A stretch of DNA of 64,000 bases from Aquarana catesbeiana (Eukaryota; Chordata; Amphibia; Anura; Ranidae), in contig NC_133332.1 in assembly GCF_042186555.1 (NCBI RefSeq), positions 128,524,375-128,588,374 of the forward strand. The letters are read 5' to 3'. The notes beneath the pieces were generated by a model. That model saw nothing but the letters and a program-made list of their open reading frames with translations, was not told where the DNA came from and searched no databases. This document shows, piece by piece, positions 1 through 10,054 of the stretch. Both the position numbers and the translations under genes were made by a program. The number at the start of each line of letters is the position of its first letter. The stretch's first letter is position 1.

Positions 1-653
1 GGTGTATGTAGTCTAAGTTCTACCCCACCACTTGTAAAAATTTGGGGCTCCTACGACCTATGGTTCCAGAGATATGGGGCTCCTTACGCAGCCTGTCAGA
101 AACTAAATACAGAGTGGCCACTTTAAATACAAGCTGACACACACTGTTTGCAGCAGACTGAGAGGATGAGCTCACAGTGCCTCTCACTTCTTGTCACAGG
201 CAATGAGCAGCTTGGAGTCTTGAACCAATGATAAAGTACCATTGGTCCCAGATGTCCAATAAAAATGCTGCAGTGGAGGCACGCCTTTCACTGCAGTGTC
301 ATAGAAGACAAATCCTCCTTTCCAGCCCAGCCCTCTTAACTACAAGGAAAAAACGTGTGTTTATGTGTATAAGATTTACCCACAATCCAATGTTTTTCTC
401 AAGCAGTTAAGAGGGAGAATGAGAATCTGCTGCCTGCTGAAAAGGTACTGTTATATTCAAGTGAAATTATACATTTTTATGCTATATGTTATAACATATT
501 AATTTATTATTTATCTATTTACTGTGAAATTACTGGTTGGAAGTTATAACTTATAACGTAAGCTATTACACCAGCTTGAGTATGGATTTTGAAAATATAT
601 TAAATTACCTTAAAAACAATATATAATAATTATTTGTATATTACTTGTGGTAA
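1..653. other. Unassigned AT-rich non-coding sequence
   Basis: No gene or recognisable repeat. Short reading frames here have no family signature and stop codons are frequent. The stretch ends at the TTAA that opens the next repeat. Confidence 0.5.
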
Positions 654-970
654 TTAACCCCTTGCCACCCAGGCCAATTCTGACACTTCTCTCCTACACG
701 TAAAAATCATCCTTTTTTTGCTAGAAAATCACTCCCAAACATTATATATATTGTTTTAGCAGACACCCTATGGAATAAAATGGAGGTCGTTGCAACCTAC
801 TTTTTATGTCACACTGTATTTGCACAGCAATTTTTTAAACACGTTTTTTTTTTGGAAAAAAAAATTCATGAACAAAAGAAAACAACACTAAAGTTAGCCC
901 ATTTTTTTTTTCTATAATTTGAAAGATGATGTTATGCCGAGTAAATAGATACCTAACATGTGACACTTTA

Positions 971-1366
971 GCCCTGTTTCACACATGTGCGGTGCGAATT
1001 GAAGCTCAGGTTTCACTGGGGAGATAAAAATCTCCTGTTCAAAGGATTCATTGCGTTTTTCCTCAGTATCAGAGAGCAGGGAAAGGGGGAGGGAGGGGGG
1101 GAGAGGGGGAGATGTAGTGAGGAGAAGTAGAAATTCCTTGTTCAGAACGCAATGCATCTGCAAATCAGATGCGTTCCCATAGGAGATAATAGGCTTGTAG
1201 TTCGCACCGCAATGCCCAAAAAACGCACACGTTTTTTGTGCAATGCGCAGTGCGAATGCAACGCACATATGTGAACCAGATGCATTCATATGAATGTATT
1301 TTAAAATGTCCTGCGAATTAAATGCGGTGTAAGCCACATCTAATTCGCATAGGTGTGAACCCGGGC
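971..1366. mobile_element. Harbinger-type MITE, 396 bp, TSD TTA
   Basis: Terminal inverted repeats: GCCCTGTTTCACACATGTGCG on the left mirrors CGCATAGGTGTGAACCCGGGC on the right. It is flanked on both sides by TTA (968-970 and 1367-1369). A three-base TTA/TAA duplication is characteristic of PIF/Harbinger elements. The related repeat at 33.48 kb carries the unfilled site (a single TTA followed by AAATTGC), which confirms both ends. Reading frames across it are by-products of its inverted ends and are not genes. Confidence 0.8.
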
Positions 1367-1508
1367 TTAAAATTGCACACACTTGTGGAATGGCACCAAA
1401 CTTCAGTACTTATAAATATCCATAGGAAACGCTTTAACTTTTTTTACAGGTTACATGTTTAGAGTTACAGAGGCAATCTAGTGCTAGAATTATTGCTCTC
1501 ACTCTAAT

Positions 1509-1940
1509 GTCCTGTACATACGGTCGGACATTGATCGGACATTCCGACAACAAAATCCATGGATTTTTTCCGACGGATGTTGGCTCAAACTTGTCTTGCA
1601 TACACACGGTCACACAAAGTTGTCGGAAAATCCGATCGTTCTGAGCGTGGTGAGGTGAAACATGTACGTCGGGACTATAAATGGTGCAGTAGCCAATAGC
1701 TTTTGTCTCTTAATTTATTCTGAGCATGCATGGCACTTTCTGCGTCGGATTTGTGTACACACAATCGGAATTTCCGACAACGGATTTTGTTGTCAGAAAA
1801 TTTTATAGCAAGCTCTCAAACTTTGTGTGTCGGAAATTCAGATGAAAAATGTGTGATGGAGCCTACACACGGTTGGAATTTCCAACAACAAGGTCCTATC
1901 ACACATTTTCCTTTGGAAAATCCGACCGTGTGTACAGGGC
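1509..1940. mobile_element. Harbinger-related MITE, 432 bp, AT target, ends like the 43.5 kb element
   Basis: The left end GTCCTGTACATACGGTCGG is the inverse of the right end CCGACCGTGTGTACAGGGC. Flanking AT dinucleotides lie at 1507-1508 and 1941-1942. Its first about 130 bp match the left terminus of the large Harbinger element at 43502, and its right part matches the terminal region near 52860-52976 of that element. It therefore appears to be a deletion derivative of the same family, able to move only with a transposase supplied in trans. Confidence 0.8.
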
Positions 1941-2040
1941 ATAACTATCGCGGTGTATGTAACCTGTGTGTATCTGGCTCTGATACTAGCCAGTGCGTTA
2001 CCAGCCACTGACTTCACCGCATGTTCCTGTGTCACAGCGA

Positions 2041-2760
2041 AAAGACAGCAGTCGGCGGGATGCCTCCCATGGAGGCGGAGTATTTTCAGAGGGTTTTTCC
2101 TATTTTTTGGGTCCATCAGGCAGCGTGATTGAAGATGGAAGGACATCGCGGGACACTTTTTTTTCCTTTCTTTTTTACTTTTTGACAGTTTTTTGGTGAA
2201 TGGGTGGGGGTGCAATGTACCCGATACCCATTTACATGGGGGGAGTGGGATCTGGGGGCTCCCTTGTTAAAGGAGGCTTCCAGATTCTGATAAGCCCCCC
2301 GCCCACACACCCCTGCAACCACCAGGCAAGGGTTGTGGGGATAAGGCCCTTGTCCCCAAAGCACCCTCCCCATGTTAGGGGCAAGCAGCCTGGTATGGTT
2401 CAGGAGGGGGGTACTCGCTCTTCCGCCCCCTCATCCTGGCCTGCCAGGCTGCTTGCTCAGATAAGTGTCTGATATGGATTTTGGGGGGGACCCACCGCCA
2501 AATTTAAAAAAAAAATGTTGGTGTGGAGTTCCCCTTAAAATCAATGTCAGACCCAAAGGGCCTGGTATGGATTTCGAGGGGGAGGCACCCCACGCTGTTT
2601 TTTTTTATTTTGGCATGGAGTTCCCCTTAAAATCTATACTAGACCCAAAGGGCCTGGTATGGACTGGGGGGAAACCCATGCCATTTTTTTCTAAATTCTG
2701 TCATAGGGTTCCCCTTAACCACTTCAATACACTGTATTATATACTGTACACTGACTGCAC
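2041..2760. repeat. Foldback-family repeat with about 90 bp tandem units
   Basis: Related to the right arm of the element at 13778-15476: the GCCTCCCATGGAGGCGGA block, the GGGATCTGGGGG block and the CAAGGGTTGTGGGGAT block recur in the same order. From about 2465 to 2720 a unit of about 90 bp is repeated roughly three times, each copy containing GGCCTGGTATGGA and GTTCCCCTTAA. No gene is seen. Confidence 0.65.
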
Positions 2761-2782
2761 TGTGTATGTATGTGTATATGTA

Positions 2783-2850
<68 letters not shown>

Positions 2851-2858
2851 TATATATA
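2761..2858. repeat. Compound (TG)n(TA)n(CA)n microsatellite
   Basis: Alternating TG, a long TA run, CA and TA again. The run resumes as TATATATATA at 4096 after the LTR, so the LTR was inserted inside the tract. Confidence 0.9.
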
Positions 2859-4095
2859 TGTAGCATCCTCTACCTAAAGGTAGGTGCTAAAGTAGTATTT
2901 TTCTAGCTGCAGGGCCCAGGTGCAGGTAAATTTAGCCAGGCCTGTGTTTCATTTCATTTCAGGCCTGGTTGTTGTGATTTGGGACTGGGAGTGTCTCGTG
3001 TAGTGGGGGTGTGTGGCCACCTGTACTTTGGCTCAGAGATGCCTTCTCTGCTTTCAGATGCATGGTTCTGGAAGAGAGGTTGGACTTGAGACCTGAGTGG
3101 CAGGCAGCTCATGTGAGGAGCCCTGACCAATCATTAACTTGCATTGGCAGGGGGCAGTCCTCTCATATAAGCTGGGGTCACATGCTTCCAGGGAGGAGTT
3201 CTGTGGAGCAGAAAGACAGAATGGAGGCTTGAGGTGCTGTTCCGCACATCCCCACGTAGGGGATGCGGTGGACGTGGAGGAGGGATGGAGGAACCACTAG
3301 GAAGGAGCTTAAGATAAGGATCTTCAACTCTCTGGAGACATCAAGCTGCTGTGACCGGGGAACACAGGACTTGGATGTAAAGAAAATCAAGCAAAGGAAG
3401 TAGCAGTCAAGCGGAGGAAGTAGAACAGCATTCTGTGACCAGGGACACAAAACTGGAGGAGAAGGTCAGTGTAACATAAGATAAGAAACTTGTAAGAGCA
3501 GAGTAGAATGCTGTGGCCAGGGAACACAGCATTGTTAGTGATGGACTGGTTGGAATCCGTAGTCCGTTTATTGCCAAGTGTCAGGTCATCGTGGGAGATG
3601 CCGTGTCGTCTCTGGCCTGGTTAGCACATTGGTAATGCCTTCCAAAGACTGGGTGACTGTCCAATTTATGGAGGCTGGAGGGAGCAGCTGTGTGCAGCTC
3701 TGGCTCTTTGATTCATGAAGACAACATCATTCTAGTCTACAAGTAGAAATTGTTCAGAGTGGTTCCTCTTGCTGCATTGGAAGTGAAGCTAGTAACTCAG
3801 TAACTATGCAGTAAAGGATATGCACAAAGAAAAGAAGCAACAGTCAGTAAAGAAGTTAATGCACAGAAATACAAAGATACAAGGCCAAGGCCACGAGTAA
3901 TTTCGAGAATGTGCTGTATAATGGGCATCTCATATTCCCTTTTCTCCTATCCAAGTTGTACCTCACAATAAAAGCAACAAAATGGAGCAATATGACTGTT
4001 TATTGTCTTTAAAATGGTGAATGGGGGGTTGGCAGCAGGGTGATTGGCGGATGCTAGTAACCAAATCAGCAGCCCTTACGGGGGGTACCGCTACA
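2859..4095 (+). mobile_element. Solo LTR (about 1.24 kb) inserted in a (TA)n tract
   Basis: Begins TGTAGC and ends GCTACA, the short inverted TG...CA ends expected of an LTR, and is flanked on both sides by TA repeat, consistent with a 5 bp target duplication that cannot be placed exactly in such sequence. A TATA-like CATATAAG lies near 3165. AATAAA at 3967-3972 lies in the last part, as expected for a plus-strand LTR. No internal retroviral or retrotransposon gene adjoins it, so I read it as a solo LTR left by recombination. Whether the family is Gypsy- or ERV-like cannot be told from the LTR alone. Short reading frames inside it show no protein family. Confidence 0.65.
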
Positions 4096-4504
4096 TATAT
4101 ATATACTAAACTGCCTGCACGCACGTTTTTTTAAGCATAAATCTATATATGGCCACTGTGTAAGCAGCCTTATATAGTGTGGAGCGTGGACTTAGCCCCC
4201 TGAACCATGATTGGCTAAAGGCACCCTGACTTTGGCCAATGATGGCTCTCACAGCAGAGTGCGCTTTGCATGCTTTGGCCAATCATCAGATATCAATGCA
4301 TTGTGATCTCGCAGTGCATTATGGGGCTATCTACAGTGCGCAAATTTGCTGCAAACGCCCTATAATGTTTGGAATTCGGCGAGTGGGCAAACACCCGCTG
4401 TTCCAGTCAAACTTACATTCGACTCAAACAGATGGACCATCCCTGCCTAGGATTTCCAGACTTATAAGACTTATAAGGATTACAGATTGTAACTGCTCCC
4501 TCAT
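4096..4504. other. Unassigned; residual TA tract then repeat-like sequence
   Basis: Opens with the remainder of the TA tract. The block at about 4360-4405 (TTCGGCGAGTGGGCAAACACC) resembles the terminal region of the foldback family seen at 15440-15476, suggesting the end of the repeat that began near 2041. No gene is seen. Confidence 0.4.
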
Positions 4505-5060
4505 ATAAAAATACAGGAGATGCAAGAAACCATTTCAGATTCTAAAGAGTTTATCTCTCCCTAAGGCCTCTGGGGGTCTTGCCCTTCCAGATATTCAGGC
4601 TTATTATCAGGCCATACATCTCACCGGGATTGTTGATTGGCACTGCCACTGCAAGACACAGCTATGGGTCTTCATAGAACTGGAGGGTACAGGGTACAGC
4701 CTTGAGTTGGCCTTGGATTGCTTCCCCCTTACCTAGGGAGCTTTGCGTACATCCTACCCTTGGTAGTACTCTACAGGTTGCATGTGAAATGTTTCGAAGC
4801 ATCTAGTTTCTCCACTTTCCTCGCCTTTGATTCTCATGCTGGGCAATCCAGAATTCACTCCCAGCCCCCACAGTGAGCATCTTAAAACTCAAGGCTACAA
4901 CCATTTGTCAGATTTTCTCACATCAGCAGGGAATTTGATCTCTTCAGATTTTGCCCATCTTACCAACCCTCCCTTGGACTTCTGGGTGGATTTCAATTAC
5001 GCTATTTTCTTTACAGGCATTCCTATATCCAGGTTTTTGCACATTTGGTGGTAGAGTAAT
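4505..5060 (+). pseudogene. LINE ORF2 C-terminal relic (Tx1/L1-like)
   Basis: Conceptual translation from about 4555 gives LPKASGGLALPDIQAYYQA followed by HLTGIVDWH, a conserved block that follows the reverse-transcriptase domain in Tx1/L1-type LINE ORF2 proteins. After several stops and frame changes the stretch LGNPEFTP (about 4842) and the following NLISSDFAHL, also typical of this C-terminal region, are still readable. No reverse-transcriptase core, endonuclease or poly(A) tail is attached, so this is a short 5'-truncated and decayed piece. It is related to, but not continuous with, the LINE relics at 18.7-20.8 kb and 37.5-42.3 kb. Confidence 0.7.
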
Positions 5061-5189
5061 AAAGGGGTCTCTCTGCTGCAGCCAGTTAAAGTACCAATGC
5101 TTATGGTTCAATCATTGTGTAGTAAATGAGAATGACTTTCTGGAACTGGAGCTTTCGTTGCTGCAATCTCTATTACTTTGTTCTATTCC

Positions 5190-6205
5190 TACAGCGCCTT
5201 GCAAAAGGATTCACTCCCCTGGCACAACATGATGCTGCCACCACAATGTTTCACTGTGGGGATGGTGTTCTTTGGGTGATGTGATGTGTTGAGTTTGCGC
5301 CAAACATAGCATTTTCTTTGATGGCCAAAAAGTTCAATTTTAGTCTCATCAGACCAGAGCACCTTCCTCCATACATTTTGGGAGTCTCCCACATGCTTTT
5401 TCACAAAATCAAAACGTGCCATTTTGTTTTTTTGCTGAAAGTAATGGCTTTCTTCTGGCCACTCTGCCATAAAGCCCAACTCTATGGAGCGTACGGCTTA
5501 TTGTTGTCCTATATACAGATACTCCAGTCTCTGCTGTGGAACTCTGCAGCTCCTCCAGGGTTACCTTAGGTCTCTGTGCTGCCTCTCTGATTAATGCCTT
5601 CCTTGCCTGGTCCGTGAGTTTTAGTGTTTGGCCGTCTCTTGATAGGTTTGCTGTTGTGCCATGTTAATTCCATTTGGTTATGATCCTTTTGATGGTGCTC
5701 CTAGGGATCATCAAAGATTTGGATATTTTTTTATAACCTAACCCTGACTTGTACTTCTCAACAACATTGTCCCTTACTTGTTTGGAGAGTTCCTTAGTCT
5801 TCATGGCAGTGCTTGGTTAGTGGTGCCTCTTGTGTAGGTGTTGCAGCCTCTGGGGCCTTTCAAAAATGTGTGTATATGTAATGACAGATCATGTGACACT
5901 TAGATTGCACATAGGTGGACATCATTTTACTAATTATGTGACTTCTGAAGGTAATTGGTTGCACCAGAGCTTTTTATGGGCTTCATAACAAAGGGGATGA
6001 AGCCATACGCACATGCCAATTATCATTTTTTTATTTCTGAAAAACAGTTATATGTATATATTTTTCTAATTTTACTTCACCAACTTAGACTATTGTGTTC
6101 TGATCCACCACATATAATTCAGATTAAAAAAAACATTGAACTAAAGGCTGTAATGTAACAAAATGGGTTGGGGGGGGGGGGTGAATACTTTTGCAAGGCA
6201 CTGTA
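5190..6205 (-). mobile_element. Tc1-like DNA transposon, internally deleted, 1.02 kb
   Basis: Terminal inverted repeats: ACAGCGCCTTGCAAAAGGATTC at 5191 and its complement-like GAATACTTTTGCAAGGCACTGT ending 6204, each bounded by TA (5190-5191 and 6204-6205), the Tc1/mariner target. It is shorter than the usual about 1.6 kb. The left terminal repeat runs almost directly into the middle of the transposase C-terminal half, so a few hundred bases, including the end of the gene, have been lost. A run of ten G lies just inside the right repeat. Confidence 0.9.
5221..5804 (-). pseudogene. Tc1-like transposase pseudogene
   Basis: Cut-and-paste transposase relic in the Tc1 element. Reading the minus strand from ATG at 5804 gives MKTKELSKQVRDNVVEKYKS, the N-terminal helix-turn-helix of Tc1 transposases that binds the terminal repeats. 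It continues with KKISKSL and IPRSTIKRII and then a stop codon in the linker. The catalytic half resumes further on and contains VLWSDETKIELFG, the block around the second catalytic Asp, then HHPKNTIPTVKHGG-like sequence. The third catalytic residue and the C-terminus are missing because of the internal deletion. At least one nonsense codon plus the truncation make it non-functional. Confidence 0.9.
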
Positions 6206-7328
6206 TGTCACAGGTTGCTGTGAAGTGGAGTTTGCTGCCTTACATAATAAGCCCAACTGTGTTTTGCAAGCAAATGCAATGTGCTAGTGCTTATGGCCAA
6301 ACATAAAATGTAAACAACAAAACTAAGCTTTAGAAAGTATTTTTTACAATGTATTTTGCCAGAAGCTTTAAAATAATTTTCCTTTGAATATGTCTGGACA
6401 GATGGTTTGTGTTTCAGATTCTGCATTACTTCCCTGAGACCTTAATTATTATTATTATCTCTGGAATTATTTGCATTTTTATTATAGCTACTAATCTCAA
6501 CTCTGATTTAGCTTTAAATTACCATGGCATGAATCTACTCAATTTTGATAGCATAGACACATACTGTGTTTTTAGTAGTCATTGGATATCTTTTGCTGTA
6601 CTCTAGCAGCATTTTGCTAAATATAACAGCCATTTCATGAAACAATCTTAAAAATAAGTTTTTGTTTTAGAATATTGCTTGTATCTGTATGTGCACTCAA
6701 CTTCTTTTGGCTTCTGATCTCTGCGATCATAGGCTTTTATCTTTTTTGGGCAAAGGCACATACATCTTCCAAACAGAGCATGTATTATTAAAATGATTTT
6801 GAAAGGGAAAATAGGATATCATTTGCTTGCAAAAAATAAATTTCTACAGTTGTCTAAATGACATTTATATCCATAAGCTAGAGATATGCAACTCAATACT
6901 CACATGCAATAAATCAGGAATTCAATTAAAAGGCTATTGGAATACAGTCATAAGTTAACTCTTATAATCAGAACTGTTTTAATACATGGGAACCCCTGGT
7001 CACTGCCCAGGGGACCCAGGTGCATAGGGGCCCCATGATAATCTTGCATTAGGCTTTGCCACTATATGCTGACAGGAGATGTGACAGGAGCATCACTCAC
7101 TACTCCTGTCCTCAAGGAGGAGGAAAAGCACAGCAGAGCCACCTAGTCTTAAAGTGTGGCCAGGCAAGGAAAGGCAGCCACTATTTTTTGTAGTATTCTA
7201 GTACAGCCTAGACAGCTAACTATCTTCAAATGCTGAACTGCAGAGCTGGAGCTTGCAGTAATGGGCAGAGCTGCTTCCTGAGCCCCAACTTGCCCTGCCT
7301 CCCTTCCATTCAGTACTGTGCACACAGG
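6206..7328. other. Unassigned non-coding sequence
   Basis: AT-rich at first, becoming GC-richer after 6990. No gene, terminal repeats or target duplication could be defined. Confidence 0.4.
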
Positions 7329-8881
7329 CAGTGGCATAACTAGAACCTTCAGGGCCCCAGTGCAAGAAATCATGAAGGGCCCCCCTGACCCCCAGCTGGG
7401 GCCCTTCCCTCCGAGCCTGGTGGCAGAAACGGCAAGGCCCGGTCACAAGTGCGACCCTGGTAGTTCTGCCACTGGCGTCTGTTTTTTTTTCTATTTTTAG
7501 TTTATTTGTTTACCATTTATTTATTTTTGTACAATAGTATTTTTTTTTTCATTTTCTTTACAATTTTTTTAAGAGCCTCATTGAGGGGCTTTGGTGAAAT
7601 ATCAAGAGTCTAAGCAGACCTCTGACATTTCACCTTTGAGACAGAGAAAGGAGATTTAGAACACAACCTCAGCTGTACAGAATTAATGAACAGGAATAGC
7701 TCTGTACAGAGCTGGCCCTTCATTCACAAACAGAAGCATAGTAAATATAGTTTACTATGTTTCAGTTATGAATGGACTGGGTCTGTGATCAGCATGGATC
7801 ACTGACTCTCCATCCATAAAAGGCTTCATCCTGACAGATACCCTGCAGCAGTCGGCAGGAGAGGGGAGGGGGGAATTCTGCAGAGCTGTGAGGACAAGGG
7901 GAGGGGCAAGGAGAGAGCACAGGGGGCCAGGAAAAAGTACAGGGGGTCTGGAGAGCACACAGGGGGCAGCAGAAAGAAGCAGAATAGGAGGAAGAGGTGG
8001 GGGGATGCTGTATATAGAGGTACTGATCTTTCCATTTCCCCCCACTTCTCCTCTCCCTCCTGCAGGCTTTCAACAGCTGCAGGAAGAAAATTGGGAGATC
8101 AGTTTCTCTATCAGTGTTGCCCAACATTTTACCAGTCATGGCGCAACCTCTTCACTGCCTGTCAAATGCCTCTGAAAAGCGATCTGAGCCTGCATCGCTT
8201 TTCAGAGGAATGGTATTTTCTTGTTGGTATTATGAACCCGCCCTTAAAAAATCAGTTCTGATCGTAAAGAAAAAGGGGGTCAGGATTAAAAGTAATGTGT
8301 ATACATACACACGCATGTAAACACACATGTACGCACATACACAAACATATACATACACATATAAATACACACATGCACACACATAAACATACACACACAA
8401 AATGCGCAGACACACACATATGCACACAGGCATATACACACACACATGCACACATATAAACATACACACATGCAGACACATAAACACATAAATGCATACA
8501 CGCATATAAAACACACACACACACGCACACACACAAACATGCAGACACACACATGCACACACACAAACATGCAGAAACACACACATACACATGTAAACAA
8601 ACATATATAGATAGCCTTTTTAAAAATCTGCAGCAGCAGCACTGTACCTTCACTCTCCATGCTGGGTACTGCACTGTAGGGGGAGGCAGAGAGCACACAC
8701 TGTGCAAGACACCTCTTCCTTGCTTTCACTTTCAGTGTAAACATCAGTTGAGGATCAGGGAGCACGGTCCCATATGCAACCACCGCTCTAACAATTTAGG
8801 CATGGGGAGCACACGGGCCCCCTGCAGCATAGGGCCCAGTTGTAATGGCGACTTCTGCAACCCCCTATACGTCCGCCCCTG
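7329..8881. mobile_element. hAT non-autonomous element, 1.55 kb, perfect 8 bp TSD
   Basis: Begins CAGTGGCATAACTAG and ends GTCCGCCCCTG. Such CAG...CTG ends are typical of hAT elements. The flanking octamers are identical: CACACAGG at 7321-7328 and at 8882-8889, the 8 bp duplication made by hAT transposases. Just inside both ends lie GGGCCCC-rich blocks in opposite orientation. No transposase is present. The interior carries a long CA-rich tract (8296-8600) whose minus-strand reading frames (Cys/Val repeats) are artefacts. Confidence 0.85.
8296..8600. repeat. CA-rich imperfect microsatellite
   Basis: About 300 bp of CACACA interrupted by TG and TA, lying inside the hAT element. Confidence 0.9.
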
Positions 8882-8959
8882 CACACAGGCATCTTACTTA
8901 GTATTTCAGGTGCCAAATACTGGTCAGCCAAGTACAATAAGCTAGCTGTGGTTTTTCAA

Positions 8960-9068
8960 AAGGTTATGTAGATATGTAAGCATGTACGTATGTACGTTTA
9001 CTGTATGAATGTATGTGTGCGAGTTTTTGTATGGGTGTATGTGTGTGTGTATGTATGCATGTGCATAC

Positions 9069-9110
<42 letters not shown>

Positions 9111-9140
9111 ATGTATGTGTATGTATGTATATCTGTATGT
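8960..9140. repeat. (TATG)/(TG)n and (TA)n microsatellite
   Basis: TATG/TG-rich sequence with an uninterrupted (TA)n run at about 9070-9108. The rest of the 8882-9509 interval holds no gene. Confidence 0.9.
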
Positions 9141-9509
9141 TACTGTTAAGTATTGTTCACATGGGCATACTTAAGTGTACACCCGTGTAAGGGTCGTGTT
9201 TGCCTGTATGGGCATGGGGATGCACAGGTGTTGTATGAATCCCTTGCAGGCAGTCCCATGCATGTCAATTGAGACTCACGGCTGCACAGAGAGAACCACT
9301 GCTCCCAATTTGACATCTATGTGGGTGCAGGTCCCCAAACACAGACAGTGTCAGATTGGGAGCAGCGGATGTGTTTGTGCAGCAGCTGCATCCTGACATA
9401 AATGGGACTGCCTGCATGAGGATGCACTGAACACCTGGGAGGAGTAGGGAGCTGTTCTTTTTTTACTCCAGCACATCCCCCTGATCACCGAAAGGATGAA
9501 CATGATTAA

Positions 9510-9824
9510 GCCCAGGTTTACACTGACAGCGGGAATGAAATTGAGCAAGTTCAGCTGAACTCGCTCAATTTCATTACCGCATGGCAGTCCCGACTTCGGG
9601 GGCGATTTCAGAGACATCTGTGCGGGTTGCTGCACAGATGTCAATGGAAATCGCACCCCAAAGTCACCAAAAGTAGTACAGAAACTGCTTTTGGGAATCG
9701 GTGCGGCGCCGCAAATGCAGCATTGCATCGATTCGGACGGTGCCATTGCCTGCAATTGCCGCCGATTTGGCATGCGGTTTGACATGTCAAATCACTGCCA
9801 AATCACTCCAATGTTAATCAGGGC
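9510..9824. mobile_element. Harbinger-type MITE, 315 bp, TSD TAA
   Basis: The left end GCCCAGGTTTACACTG is mirrored by CAATGTTAATCAGGGC at the right, and TAA flanks both ends (9507-9509 and 9825-9827). The interior contains further short inverted segments (GAACTCGCTCAATTTCAT against ATGAAATTGAGCAAGTTC). Non-coding. Confidence 0.75.
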
Positions 9825-9945
9825 TAAAGGTAATTATTGCCAATGCCAAGGGTAGAGATAAGGAGGTGGGTGGAGGCAGACTGGTCTCTAGTTGCTTTCC
9901 TTGCATTTAACAAACTTTATACTGCCATTGCCCATTTATTACTTG

Positions 9946-9968
9946 ACACACACACACACACACACACA
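9946..9968. repeat. (CA)n microsatellite
   Basis: An uninterrupted CA run of about 11 units between the MITE and the next hAT element. Confidence 0.9.
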
Positions 9969-10054
9969 AACACAATAGAATTTCCCACCTCAAAAAAGTA
10001 CACCCCTCCCCTCTGGGAATCCCCAGATTGCTAAACCCTCTCCACAGCTGTCTC

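Larger units (their letters stand above)
654..2040 (+). mobile_element. piggyBac-like non-autonomous repeat (left part), with two nested MITEs
   Basis: Starts at a TTAA (654-657) followed by CCCCTTGCCACCC and continues with sequence that re-appears at about 33175-33640 (the CAAACATTATATAT block, the CGAGTA.ATGGATACC block and the GAGTTACAGAGG block). TTAA is the invariant target of piggyBac transposases, and many frog repeats of this kind begin TTAACC. No transposase is present. Two MITEs (971-1366 and 1509-1940) interrupt it, and after each one the sequence resumes as in the 33 kb copy. The right end is not clear; it grades into the foldback-family repeat after about 2040. Confidence 0.6.

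Noticed and set aside
2859..4095. Endogenous retrovirus with genes
   Set aside because: Only LTR-like ends are present here and at 58.4-62.7 kb; no gag, pol or env similarity adjoins either one.
7755..8139. Overlapping Pro/Ser/Leu-rich minus-strand frames
   Set aside because: Purine-rich GGGGAG strand read in reverse inside a hAT element; several frames are open at once and none has a domain.
8230..8783. Long overlapping minus-strand frames rich in Cys and Val (up to 165 codons)
   Set aside because: They translate the CA-rich microsatellite inside the hAT element; every frame stays open because the repeat lacks stop codons.
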